This document shows positions 1 through 9,655 of a stretch of 20,439 nt of DNA, one piece after another. The DNA comes from Haplomitrium mnioides (taxonomy: Eukaryota; Marchantiophyta; Haplomitriopsida; Calobryales). The notes beneath the pieces were generated by a model, which was not told where the DNA came from, did not search any database, and worked only from the letters and a program-made list of their open reading frames with translations. Location of the stretch: contig JBNGIS010010536.1 in the NCBI GenBank assembly GCA_049999725.1, positions 1-20,439 on the forward strand, written 5' to 3'. Numbering within the stretch: the stretch's first letter is position 1; each line of letters opens with the position of its first letter. A program made the translations under genes and the position numbers.

Positions 1-346
1 TTTTGCTCGCACTATTCCCTCGCCCCTCCCTTTTGATTTCTCTCCCTCCTCTAATTTCTGATCTCCTCTCTCTAAATTGATCTCCTCCTCGAATTTTGAT
101 TTGCTCCTCGTCTCGATTCCTCCTCTTGAATCTTCTTCTGAATTCCCCCTTGCTTGTTGAATTCTGAATCCTTGCCTCTCCCTCGTTGATTTTGCTTCCT
201 CTTCCTGATTTGAATTCCTGCCTCCATCCCTGCGATTTCGTTGAATTGATGCCTCCTCTCCATGTGATTTTATCTCTCCTCTCCTGCGTTTGAGTTTCTG
301 CCTCCATCCCCTTTGTGGCTGCGTGCATTGTCGACCAGGGAGGAGC
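1..346. repeat. Pyrimidine-rich degenerate short repeats
   Basis: The plus strand is mainly C and T and is built of loosely repeated blocks of about 17-25 bases, each an AATTTTGAT-like or AATTCTGAT-like start followed by a CTCCTC-type tail. The blocks are too diverged to give an exact period. A minus-strand reading frame (72-263) is rich in Arg, Gln, Glu and Lys, which is what a purine-only strand yields, so I do not call it a gene. The stretch could be the leader of a transcript running leftwards or flanking simple-sequence DNA. Confidence 0.55.
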
Positions 347-446
347 NNNNNNNNNNNNNNNNNNNNNNNNNNNNNNNNNNNNNNNNNNNNNNNNNNNNNN
401 NNNNNNNNNNNNNNNNNNNNNNNNNNNNNNNNNNNNNNNNNNNNNN
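347..446. other. Assembly gap (100 N)
   Basis: Exactly 100 N, the conventional placeholder for a gap of unknown size. True distance and orientation across it are unknown, so nothing should be read through it. The base before the gap lies in a short mixed sequence after the pyrimidine-rich block; the base after it opens a purine-rich tract. Confidence 0.98.
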
Positions 447-512
447 AGAAAGGAAGAAAGCGGGGGAGAAGGAGGAAGGAAGAGGGGGAAGGAAAAAAAT
501 GAAAGGAGGAGC
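447..512. repeat. Purine-rich low-complexity tract
   Basis: Almost pure A/G on the plus strand, made of GGAAG and GGAGAA runs. Composition is the complement of the C/T-rich block on the other side of the gap. No reading frame here is credible: the three open frames depend on the N gap and on low complexity. Confidence 0.7.
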
Positions 513-621
513 TGTTGTAGAGTGAGAGTCACACAGAGAGTGCTGCGCCCAACGATACTTCGTATAATGATCAATGGAGAATGATGAGGGATCGAATGTC
601 CCTCTTATCTACACATCCATT

Positions 622-631
622 CTATATATAG
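622..631 (-). promoter_or_regulatory. TATA-box-like CTATATATAG
   Basis: A palindromic CTATATATAG. Leftward transcription from here would cross mixed-composition DNA and then the C/T-rich leader-like sequence (on that strand A/G-rich). This fits either the U3/R boundary of the LTR candidate or a host core promoter. Because the motif is palindromic, strand is inferred only from the neighbourhood. Confidence 0.35.
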
Positions 632-798
632 GAGTATCACTATGTTCTATAACAGGAGCGGAATAAAAAATATTAAAAATAATTAAATAATAATTAAATA
701 TCAAAATAATAATTTAATAGATTAAAAAATAAACCTACAAGGTCTATTGGACAAGGGAAGAAGAGTACTTATTTAATATTAGAATATAATATAATATA

Positions 799-1033
799 GA
801 AAGCGCTATTCTGTCCCTACTTTTCGCTATTATGCCCCCATCTTGCACCCCTAAATAAAATTATGATAAAATATTGGCCTCTTATTGGTTGTACCAGACT
901 TTCACCACAAAATCCTACAGTTAGTAAAATGGCAAGGTGGAGCCAATCAGAGGCCATTATATTATTATGAGCCAATCAGAGGGAGCAAGGTAGAGGCAAA
1001 ATAGCGAAAAGTGGGGGCAGAATAGCGCTTCCC
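799..1033. mobile_element. MITE with about 35-bp terminal inverted repeats
   Basis: The left end (799-835) and the reverse complement of the right end (about 997-1033) share AAGCGCTATTCTG, then CCC(T/C)AC, then TTTTCGCTATT, with few mismatches. Inverted similarity continues inward: TTGGCCTCTTATTGG on the left pairs with the complement of CCAATCAGAGGCCA at 951-964, so the 235-bp element is largely self-complementary. It has no coding capacity. TATA flanks both ends, compatible with a TA target duplication (Tc1/mariner-like) but not conclusive in this AT-rich setting. The superfamily is unassigned; Stowaway-type CTCCCTCCG ends are absent. Confidence 0.75.
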
Positions 1034-1556
1034 TATAATACGATCGTCTATTAAAAAATATTGACTTAAATTAGAACAAATGTAAAAATTCAGAATCGCT
1101 CTAAGAAAGAGTGAATAGAGTACCCTTCATGACCTTTACACTAATGTGAAAACTTATAAGCCACTAAATTTTACAAGGCAAAAAGAGAACAAAGTATACA
1201 AAACAGAGTAAAACAGAACATACAGGAGGAATGTGCAAGAAAGGGGCAGGATGGCTCGCGTGGCCCCTCTTTTTGTCAAATTCTCCTCACTATTCGCTTC
1301 TTAGTCAAACTCTATTGTCGCTCCTTCATGGGGCCAAAGTGGGCCAACCCTCCAATAGAACTTAACAAATCTGCTTTCTTCAGACTTTGGATGACTCCTT
1401 AAACTGATTTTATTCTGTTTGCCCCCTCCCCCCTCTTGTGCACCAGGTTGATCAATCCTGAGCTCAAAGTGTTGTACTAGACCGGGTTAAACACAAAAAA
1501 TTGAAGAAACCCGATCGATATAACTCCTCTTTTAACTGTGGAGCGACCCTCAAACA

Positions 1557-1571
1557 CCCTTCCTCCATCTG
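1557..1571 (-). other. Candidate polypurine tract of the minus-strand element
   Basis: On the minus strand this reads as a run of A and G broken by a single T (AGATGGAGGAAGGG), directly before the TG of the possible LTR. A polypurine tract primes plus-strand DNA synthesis in LTR elements and sits just upstream of the 3' LTR. Other purine runs lie nearby (complement of 1421-1436), so the choice is tentative. Confidence 0.3.
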
Positions 1572-2089
1572 ATCTGTTTGGCCCCTCCATAGCTCTTGCT
1601 ATGACCTTCCTTGGTGGCTACATGCAATGCAACACACACACAAAACAAAGCACAAACAAAAATACCACACCGACCATCCCTTAACCAAAGCCTACACAAC
1701 TCTTGCAATACATAGACACACACACCCCCCACAACTCACCACACCTCGATGTGTAGCCTTTCCACTTCGCACCAATCCACCGGGCAGCAACCACACACAA
1801 CCATCCTATCTCAATTTGTTATTGTTGCACCTTCTCGACTGATGCTTTCCTCCCTTCTTGATGGCTGCTTTGGGCCGCTCTGGTCTCACCATGCTTGCTA
1901 ACCTTAGTGTCTAGATGGGCAGCTGCCACATGCCACATAAAATCCTCACAAAATCTACACAAAAAACAACTCAAAACGCCACACACCCGATATACAATTA
2001 ACTCATCGCATCTCCAACATGAAATCACCCAACACCAGCAATCTTATGTACAAGCATCCCATGTTGTACAATTGTCATAGAGCAACACC
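1572..2089. other. Non-coding 3' region with AC-rich microsatellite
   Basis: Lies between the end of integrase homology and the possible polypurine tract. Bases 1627-1740 hold AC-rich simple sequence (ACACACAC runs at 1629-1639 and 1713-1723). The small open frames on both strands here have biased composition and no recognisable domain. No gene is seen. Confidence 0.5.
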
Positions 2090-3100
2090 AAATCACATGC
2101 CTTAAATTCGATCGGCCGCAGCTTCTTGTCGTATTACTTCTTGGTCAACTGTTGTTGATGTTCCAGCTGCTCTTACGTCGCTACTCTGGTTTCTGTCAAG
2201 AACCCTAGTTGATGTACCCTCTCCATGCCGCTTGGACCCTCATCCATTCTCTCCTCCAAGGTCACCTTTGTAGTTGAAACTTTGAACTCCACCGGAACCA
2301 GCAAATGCTGCCCAAAGACCAAGAAGTAAGGGTTGTGGCCTATGATGGTCTTATAGGCTAGATTGTAGGCATGTTAGCAGTTAGCTGCTTCAAATGCCAA
2401 TCCACTTTATTGGCAGCCACTGTTTTTTTCATAAGTTTTCCCATGATGTCGTTGGCCCACTCTATTAGCTCATTGGCCTTAGGGTGATAGGCTATGGTTT
2501 TTCTATGCTTGATAAGATATCTCTCCATGAGCTCCCTAATGACCTGATTGATGAAATGAGTGCCTTAGTCATTCATCAATTCTAGCGGCGCCCCAAATCT
2601 GGTGAAAATCCGCTCGATCGAGCCACAATCAATGTGTCATCCTTCTTGGTTAGGTGAGCCTCACCCACTTCGTGGTACAATCAATTGAGAGTAGGATACA
2701 CCTAATCTCTAACCTCGTGGAAGGGGTGGTGGGCCCAATGAAGTCAATCCCCCACTTTTCAAATGGAGCAAGGGGGATGATTAGCACTATGGGACGGTGA
2801 CGGTACGTTGCAGGCTTCCCAGTTGTTTGGCACACATCACACCTTATTACAAAAAAGAGGGCATCTCTATGTAGGGTGGGCCACCAGTACTTGGCATCCA
2901 CAATCTTTTGTATTGTTGTTTCTGCAATAAAATGTCCACCAGCCTCTTCTTTGTGCATAACTTGTACTACCATGATTGACTGGTCTTTTTCAAGAGACCT
3001 GCACATCTGCCCATCAATGCCCTTCCTGTGAAAAATTCCCTTGATCATTAGGAAGGGTCTCACATTTCTGAGAAAAATGACTACTTGTTTCCCCACGCGT
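2090..3100 (-). pseudogene. Integrase (gypsy type), degraded
   Basis: The element's integrase would join the DNA copy to host chromosomes. An HHCC zinc-binding module lies at about 2955-2820 (HKEEAGGH, then CDVC). The core follows: first Asp in GIDFIGP at 2743-2745, second Asp at 2568-2570, Glu at 2460-2462. The last two are separated by exactly 35 residues in an unbroken frame, matching DD35E. The typical YHPKAN motif precedes the Glu. A further conserved stretch (GHNPYFLVFGQ, then PVEF) continues to about 2250 in a shifted frame, and weaker similarity ends near 2090. Breaks: a frameshift between 2620 and 2660, a TAA directly after the second catalytic Asp (2565-2567), and a small deletion with a stop near 2370. 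All catalytic residues remain but the protein could not be made. Confidence 0.88.
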
Positions 3101-3239
3101 CATTGTGGGATTTTTACCGCTTAAAGGAACTGAATGATGTCTCCATACTCTATCAGTCTCCTTTCTCTGATGTGGAATAGATCTTCAGTAGGGAAGGTGT
3201 CACCTACTCCCTCTTCACTTGGCCTTCCATCAATCCTCG

Positions 3240-3590
3240 AGAAGAAATCTGCATTCTGGTGTTCTTCCTCGTTTTGATGCTTACCTCAAAGTCAAACTCT
3301 TGGAGAGGCAACATTCACCTCGCCACTCTTCCTATCAAGTCACGTTTGTTGACCATGTACTTCAAGGCATCATGATCCGTGTGGAACACTACCTTGTAGT
3401 GCAGTAAGTAGTGCGTGAACTTTTTCAGTGAGTAAATAGTTCCCAACGCCTTACGATTAGTGGGCGAGTAATTCCTTTCCACCGCTGAGAGAAGTTTGTT
3501 GGCAAATAGATGGGGTGGTCCCTTTTCTCATCATCCAACTAGTTCAGCACTGCCCCCACATAGAACCCTGAAACATCCACCATTATATGA
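3240..3590 (-). pseudogene. RNase H domain, degraded
   Basis: Directly follows reverse transcriptase in the same polyprotein and would remove RNA from the RNA:DNA hybrid. Recognisable blocks are FHIMVDVSG with the first catalytic Asp, the AVERNYSPTNRKAL block, and VVFHTDHDALKY with another catalytic Asp, ending in the gypsy signature LPLQEFDFEV. Breaks: a stop at about 3539-3541, a one-base loss near 3507, a stop before LPLQEF where the family has Trp, and another frame change near 3260. The usual catalytic Glu of the REAL-type motif is Lys here. A linker of about 150 codons (to 3100) leads to integrase. Confidence 0.82.
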
Positions 3591-4650
3591 AATTCTTTAG
3601 ACCAATTTGGGGGCAATAAAACCGATGCATTAGCCAATCTCCTCTTGAGTTCGCTAAAGCTAGATTTTCTTGACTTAGTTGGCTCAAAGTCACTGCCCTT
3701 CTTCACCATCTTTGTTAGGTGGTAGTCTACCAAAGCAAACTTAGGGATAAACCTCCGGTAATAGCCCACGCAGCCCAGGAATCCTTGCACTTCCACCAAG
3801 CACGTAGGAAAAGCCACACCCAGCCATAATGCCACCTTCTCTTGGTCCACCGCAATTCCCTGGCCTGAGACCTTATGTCCTAGCAATATGTCTTCCTTGA
3901 CTGCAAAGAAGCATTTTTCAGGGTGTAGACGCAACCTTGTTTCCCTGTAGTGCTGGAATGTGAGTCGGATGTACTCCTCATGATCCTTTATTTTACCAAA
4001 CACCATGAAGTCGTCGATGAAGATCTTGAGAAACTTTCTCAAGTAGTCATGGAATATATTCATCATCAATCTTTGGAATGTACCAGGTGCATTACAGACA
4101 TCAAACAGCATCCTTCGAAATGCAAACACTCTCCACTCCATAGTAAAAGAAATTTTTAATTTATCCTCCTCCCGTATCCACACCTGATTGTAACATAAGT
4201 ACCCATCCATGAAACTGTACACCTCTTGGCCTGCCACTAGGTCCAGCACACCATCAGTGAAGGGTAGGGTAGGGGGTAGTGGTCCTTCTTTGTAGCTGCG
4301 TTCAACTTGCGGAAATCTTGGCAGACCCATATTTTTGGCTTCACGTCCAATCTTGCATTCTTTGGCACCACCACCAAGGGGGACACCTATTCACTGTTCA
4401 AAACAAGGTATATAAACCCTACATCCAAGAGCTTATCAACCTCCTCCCTAACTAGCAGGGAGAAGCGTGGGTGCATACGATATTGTAGCTACCTCACGGG
4501 GGTCGCGTTGGTTTCTAAATCAATTTGATGCTCCATCAATTCTCTCGATATGCCCTTCATGTCGGCATGGCTCCATGCAATGATGTCACTGTAATTTCCC
4601 AAGGTCTGTAGAAAAGTTCTCTCAACCCCTCGATTCAGGATGAAGCCAAG
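3590..4650 (-). pseudogene. Reverse transcriptase, degraded
   Basis: Copies element RNA into DNA. The N-terminal part (about 4600-4280) carries the gypsy entry blocks: REEVDKLLDVGFIY, SPLVVVP, and DFRKLNAATKKD. After a frame change come PFTDGVLD, SFMDGYLCYNQV (first catalytic Asp at 4205-4207), the NAPGTFQRLM block, and the active-site pair FIDDF at 4010-4015. The connection domain has GFLGCVGYYRRFIPKFA. The stretch 4275-3539 is open for over 240 codons. Breaks: stops near 4490 and 4388, and a 5-base CTACC tandem duplication near 4270 that shifts the frame. The active-site motif is FIDD rather than YVDD, which is tolerated in plant gypsy elements. Confidence 0.9.
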
Positions 4651-5580
4651 CTAAAAAGTTCTCCCGTCGAGAACTGTTATTTCTTGGTACTGCTCCGCCC
4701 GTATGACCTCCACTTTGTTCTTGTTAGTAGAGTCACAATCTGGCTCCAATTGGGCCAGCCTTAGGCCACCTATAGTAGGCTTCTTGTCATGCTTTTTCCT
4801 TGCGCCTTGGTGGCCAATCCTCGCTGAAATGATGGCTGCAGCGGACTCCCCTTTTAGGTTGGTTCCAGGGCCGGGAGTAGGTACTCCTAACTCCCCTTCC
4901 TCTATCCCCCTCTCCCCCCCCTCCCAATCCCAAAATATAGAGGTCTCCAATTGATTCCCCCTTTCTTCTTTTCCTCCAACAAAATTTGCCTCCGTCATGT
5001 CGCTAACCAATGGTACCCAATAGGTGCCATCCTCCTCTGAATCCTCTTCTACTGACCACTCGATGTCATACTCTTGATCCTATACGGTCTCCTCTTTATG
5101 TGGAAAAGGTCCATAATGAACCACCGTCTTGGATAACCCGAACACCAATGTAGAATCTCCCCAATTGTGTGTCACTTTGGCATCATACAGCCAAGGCCTC
5201 CCGATTAAAACAGGTTATGGGGAAGCTCTGGCTAGTCTTATGACCAAGTAGTTAAGGGCAAACTTCTTCCCCGCAATCCATGTTGGAATCTTCACCAAGA
5301 CCCCCAAGGGTTTAACTCTAGACTTGTTAGCCAACCGCATAATTCTTTTGGTTGGCTGGAAAGTCTTGAAACCAAGACGTAGAGCAATCTCCTCCATCAT
5401 AATATTCACTCTTGCTTCTCTATATACAGTAACTAGGGACAAAGTGCACCCCACTATCTGGATGTCTATCTCAGAAGCTCCTTTGTCCTTATAGATCATC
5501 CGTAGGTTGATTGTGGTGCCTACAGTTGGGAGCTTCCTTTTCCTCTTTGCTCCCATGAGTAGCTCCTTCAGCTGCTTTGT
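4651..5580 (-). pseudogene. Protease and pro-RT spacer, degraded and truncated
   Basis: One reading frame runs from 5580 towards RT, interrupted by stops near 5217, 5088 and 4652. It starts inside the protease region (KELLMGAKRKRKLP). It continues through GCTLSLV and then VNIMMEE, the segment that should carry the catalytic Asp. Here the expected D-(S/T/G)-G is Tyr-Arg-Glu (Tyr codon 5422-5424), so the enzyme would be dead. The next part, IGRPWLYDAKVTHNWGDSTL, aligns closely with 12995-13060 of the other element. The spacer after that is acidic (EEDSEEDG) and has no known domain. Everything upstream (gag) is missing at the array junction. Confidence 0.78.
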
Positions 5581-6708
5581 ACCTTTGATAGGCAACAATG
5601 GTGAAGTATTGCAAATGTATGAGACTTGTCTTTTATATAGGTTGATGAGTTTTTGCCACTTGTGGTTGTTCCCTTCATAGACACCAATGGTGACTATTGC
5701 AAATGTATGAGACTTGTCTTTGACAAAGGTTGTTGAGTTTTTGCCGCTTGTGGTCGGTCATTGCAAATATATGAGAAGTGTCTTTTATATAGATTGATGA
5801 GTTTTTGCATTAGATGGTTGTTACTTTTGTAGATAACAATGGTGGACTATTGCAAATGTATTAGAAGTGTCTTGTATAAGGGATGATGGTTTTTTGCTGC
5901 TTGTAGTTGTTACTTTGATAGATTATAAGGGTCAACTTTTGCAAATCTATGAGAAGTGTCTTTTACATAGGATGATGAGTTTTTGTTGCTAGTGGTTGAT
6001 CTTTTGATAGATAACAATGGTCCACTATTGCAAATGTTTAAGAAGTGTTTGTATATAGGTAGATGAGTTTTTTCAGCTTGTGGTTGTTCCTTTGATAAAC
6101 AACAATAGTGGACTATTCCAAATGCATGAGAAGTGCATTTTACAAAGTTTGATGAGTTTTTGCCGCTTGTGGTTGTTTTGTTGATGGAGAACAATTGTCG
6201 ACTATTGCAACTGTATGAGAAGTGTCTTTTACATAGGTTGATGAGTTTTTGCCACTTGTGGTTGTTCTTTTGATAGATAATAATGGTTGACTATTGCAAA
6301 TAAATGAGAAGTGTCTTTTACATAAGTTGATGAGTTTTTACCGCTTCTAGTTGTTCCTTTGATAGATAACAATGATCAACTATTGCAAATGTGTGAAAAG
6401 TGTGCTTTAAGAAAGGTTGATGGGTTTTTGCCGCTTGTGGTTGTTCCTTTGATAGACAACAATGCTGGACTATTGCAAATGTATGAGAAGTGTCTTTTAC
6501 ATAGGTTGATGAGTTTTTGTTGTATGTAGTTGTATCTTTGATAGACAACAATGGTGAAGTATTGCAAATGTATGACACATGTCTTTTACATAGGTTGATG
6601 AGTTTTTGCTGCTTGTGGTTGTTCCATTGATAGACAACAATGGTGACCATTGCAAATGTATGAGACTTGTCTTTGCACAAAGGTTGATGAGTTTTTGCCA
6701 CTTGTGGT
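5581..6708. repeat. Tandem array of about 89-bp units, left part
   Basis: About 13 units. The consensus contains ATTGCAAATGTATGAGAAG, then GTGTCTTTTACATAGG, then TTGATGAGTTTTTGCCGC, TTGTGGTTGTTCCTTTGATA and GACAACAATGG. Spacing of the GATGAGTTTTTG core is mostly 87-91 bp, with a 65-bp variant (5733 to 5798) that lacks the CCTTTGATAGACAACAATGG segment. Units differ by scattered substitutions, so this is an aged satellite-like array. The left edge abuts truncated pol sequence; the right edge is the LTR element insertion. Open frames on the minus strand (up to 127 codons) are products of the repeat and are not called as genes. Confidence 0.95.
6704..6708. repeat. Target-site duplication, left copy (GTGGT)
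   Basis: The five bases before the 5' LTR are GTGGT, identical to the five bases after the 3' LTR. Five base pairs is the usual duplication made by gypsy-type integrase. The sequence is part of the array motif CTTGTGGTTG. Confidence 0.93.
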
Positions 6709-8272
6709 TGTTAGCCGATGCTTTGGAGCACTCAAGCAGAATTCACGAAATCATAAGCATCAATGACACAATAATCCTTGGCAAGTGTGAGGACCTCTCA
6801 AGAGCCACAGATTACCCTCAAACATCTACTAAGAGCAGGGCACATGAGTCATAGGAGGGAAACATGATCATGGCAGAAGAGATGAGGAGGGGACCAGGAT
6901 CGCCAGCCAGAGGAGGGGCCACCTTTCAAAATTTGAAGCAAGCCAGCGAGAATCCGTGGGCCTCAAGAGGATCCGGGGATCGGAGCTTGAGGAGAAGGAA
7001 GAGAGCGGCCACCTATGACGAAGCGATCGCAGGAGGAAGAAGAACGGATCCACAACAACGAAGTCCAAAGACACTCCAAAGAAAGTCAGATCGCGGGGGT
7101 CTTGCAGCGGCCACAAATCGGGAAGCAAAGATCAGGAGATGAAAAGAGGAGGTGAGATCGTCACGAGGGCGAGAAAGGCTAGGGAAGAGAGACGCTTTGA
7201 TCCCGCAAGTAGGAGCAAGCACTGCAAGGGCCGATCGAACGCTTCCATTTGAGTCTGCGAATCTTCGCGGAAGTGTGGAGTCCCCGGAAGGTCCTGTGAG
7301 ATTCCACGAAAACGTGGCGTCTCCAGAGCACTTCGCGGGATTCCACAGATGACGTGGCGGCACTAGGAGGTCCGACAATTTGCGAAAAGGCACCTTCCTA
7401 AGTGGGGAGCCCACTTAGCGGGGTTCCGATCCATCTTACGACGTAGGGATCCCGGTTAGGAGGGATCCGCGAGGAATCCAACTGGGGAGCAAGGAAGAAG
7501 GCCAGAAGCAGCAACATATCGAGGGTCTGGCCGAAGGAAAACGGAGAGTGCCGAAAGGATGATACATCCGAGATCCAAGCGGAGGAGGAGCAGAAAAGCC
7601 GCATGGGCGACTTAGCGCAGATCCGTCAAGAGGAAAGACAAAGGAGAGTCGAAAAGGGGACAGATCACCGAACTGGCCGACGAAGAGCGAGTGTAGGCAA
7701 AAATGCGACTTGTCAGCGATTCGGTTCAAACGAAATGCATCAGCGGTGAAATGACGATCCATCGCAAACCGTCCAACAGGAAGAAAGCTGAGCTAGAAGG
7801 GCGATATGGCGCCTATCCAGTGGGGAGAAACAAATGGTACGCCGAAAAGACGATCTATCGGTGAATTGGGTGGCAAGATGAGAGCGGCTGGAAAATCAAG
7901 ATAATGTCGGTGCGACCGACGAAGGAGCAAGCGACACCGAAAGGGTGACTCTTTGCAGCTTCAGCAAGCACAAGGGTGAAAGTTCAACGGGGTGCGGCGA
8001 GCATCCGAAAGTTCAAAAGGGACGAACGGTCTGAAAGGGTCTTGTAGTTCTTATATTGAGCCTTCGGAAAGGTTAGCGAAGATAGCTTCGGGCGCGCTCA
8101 TAGTTCTTACTTCGAAGGTACGATGAAATAGCGACATTGGCATAGTTTTTATTCGGCGAGCAAGGTAAGTCCACAACGGCTCTCCGGATGACATGGTAAG
8201 CGCATGGAGTTCGCGGGAGGGCTTCAGAAACGTGGCGCATTGGGGAGCTTGGTAGGGTTTCCGAAGGTCAAC

Positions 8273-8640
8273 TTCACTTCAGAAGAAAGGTCCGCGCGAC
8301 GGTCTGCCTACCTTTTGCGGGGCGGCGTTGGACGGTGGCCTTCGGACGATATGGCACCTTGGGAAGCACGCAAGGGGTTCCGAGGGTCAACCTTGGAAGG
8401 AAGTCAGCCGACGGTCCGCTTACCCCTTTTGTGGAGCGGCGTCGGACGGCGCCCTTTGGAGAACGTGGCGACTCCAAAGACCCTGAAGCAATTCACGGGA
8501 TATGCGACGCAAGGAGAAGAGTTCATCGGACCTCGGGCAACGTACAGGTCAACTGCGAAAGGAGCGATCAGCGCGACTGTCAGCCTACTCCCTTGCCGGG
8601 CGGCATCAGACGGCGGTGCAGCAGAGGACATGGCGTGATG
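8273..8640 (+). repeat. Three GC-rich subrepeats in the 5' LTR
   Basis: Three diverged copies of a block beginning GGTCAAC.TCGGAAG and running through GTC.GCCTACCCCTTTGC to GGGCGGCGTCGGACGGCG (about 8289-8357, 8404-8472 and 8565-8637, each with its GGTCAAC lead just upstream). A GTGGCG-type end follows each copy. Repeated GC-rich blocks within U3 often mark enhancer-like or structured regions, but no function can be read from the sequence. Confidence 0.75.
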
Positions 8641-9050
8641 AGAACAAAGAGGGATTTGTGGGGGAATCTGTGGAGATTCCGTAAACATGGTTCCGTGAGG
8701 CACTTTAGAACTCGGTTTCGAAGAGCCTCTTTGGACTTGGTTGTGCAGGAATCTACAGAATCTCTTCCTGCAAGATTCCTTGGAGCTCCCCGTAAAATTA
8801 CCGTTGTACTTGTCTTTCTTGATCAAGTGAAGGGACACGCGGCTTGATTTCCCTTCCCATTGTAACTGGATTAACTGACGAGGGAGCCACGCGTCGCATT
8901 TTCTCACTTTGAGCTCAACGGCCATAACGACTATTCATCGGATCAGGCTTTGGAGGATCAGCAGTTGCGGGGGGTATACATTGTTTGCCTTCGATTATGT
9001 TCAAGTTGATGCACGAGCAATCTCAGTGCGCGAGGTGACTGCACGCGAAG

Positions 9051-9655
9051 GGGAATCGCAACGAGGGGAGCTGGACTTAGAATTCATTGAGAAGACCACG
9101 TGAAGCATGGGTGCTAGCTCCAAGAGGCCAGGGGGATTTAGAGGAGGACTGGAGGGGCACCGAGGATTGCATAGTGAGGAGCTCTGAATGCTCGGGCGAT
9201 CAAAGTGACCTCATCCTTGCTAGTGGACCAGAGCGGAGAGGGACTGATACGGGGTCTTAAAGGGATTTTGGCCAGCTAAGACTTTGGGAGAGGCCACCAT
9301 AGGAGGACTTGGGGTCGTCTCTGCATTCTCTATGTAGGAGCATCATGATCTGAGGACAAGGAAATCGCAATGAGAGGCGGCTGAAGTGGGAATTTAGTGA
9401 GGAACTACGTAAAATAAGGGTACTAGTCTAGAGGGCCATGGGGATTTGGATGTGGACTGGAGGAGCGCCGAGAATTACAGAGTGAGGAGCTCTGGATGCT
9501 TGTGCGATCCAAGGAACTCATCTTTACCAGTCGACCAGAGCGGAAGGAGACTGATACGATAGTTTAAAGGGGTTCCGGCTGGTTATAACTTTGAGAGAGG
9601 CCACCAAGTGAGGAAATTGGGGTTGTCTCTGCCATTCCTTGTGTGTGAGTATCAA
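9051..9655 (+). repeat. Two-copy tandem duplication inside the 5' LTR
   Basis: Copy A (9051-9359) and copy B (9360-9655) share, in order, GGAAATCGCAA.GAG, GGTACTAG, AGAGGGCCA.GGGGATTT, GGACTGGAGG, AGAGTGAGGAGCTCTG, GACCAGAGCGGA, GACTGATACG and GAGAGGCCACCA. They differ by many substitutions and small indels. The same duplication is in the 3' LTR, so it predates this insertion and belongs to the family. Confidence 0.8.

Larger units (their letters stand above)
513..1556 (-). repeat. Possible 3' LTR of the minus-strand gypsy element
   Basis: On the minus strand a purine-rich run (complement of 1557-1571) is followed at 1556 by TGTTTGAGGG, and a possible end ACAACA lies at 513-518, giving TG...CA ends that are roughly inverted (TGTTTG against TGTTGT). 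The interval has the AT-rich body and late TATA box expected of an LTR. It is about 1.04 kb including the MITE at 799-1033, or about 0.81 kb without it. No second copy exists in the window and no target duplication can be checked because the other end is lost. The alternative is intergenic DNA with a leftward host promoter. Confidence 0.35.
513..5580 (-). mobile_element. Decayed, 5'-truncated Ty3/gypsy LTR retrotransposon
   Basis: Read on the minus strand the domain order is protease, spacer, reverse transcriptase, RNase H, integrase, the order that defines Ty3/gypsy (integrase after RNase H), as opposed to copia. The pol reading is broken by several stops and at least three frameshifts, so the copy is dead. 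The gag part and the 5' LTR are absent: homology to the related element at 12600-13250 stops abruptly at about 5580, where tandem-array sequence begins. No chromodomain was recognised after integrase. The 3' limit is uncertain; the value given assumes that the LTR candidate at 513-1556 belongs to this element. The pol domains are certain, the outer limits are not. Confidence 0.8.

Noticed and set aside
553-566. Resemblance to a lox half-site (ACTTCGTATAATG)
   Set aside because: Only one half plus three spacer bases match; there is no inverted second half, so it is most simply chance.
290-584. Three plus-strand open frames crossing the gap
   Set aside because: They run through 100 N and low-complexity A/G-rich DNA, so they carry no coding evidence.
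6318-6701. 127-codon minus-strand frame in the tandem array
   Set aside because: It is made wholly of the 89-bp repeat read in rotating frames; similar frames occur throughout the array.
6868-7128. 86-codon minus-strand frame in both LTRs
   Set aside because: It is the antisense of the same purine-rich segment and is rich in Leu, Ser, Pro and Phe, as expected for a complement of A/G-rich DNA.
6864-7142. 92-codon plus-strand frame present at the same place in both LTRs (also 13871-14149)
   Set aside because: About 20 of 92 residues differ between two copies that were identical at insertion, so most changes alter the protein. It shows no selection for coding and no known domain.
8204-8925. 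Long overlapping frames on both strands (144-173 codons) in the LTR
   Set aside because: High GC and CG content of the subrepeats removes stops by chance on both strands, and the matching frames in the other LTR have different lengths and frame.
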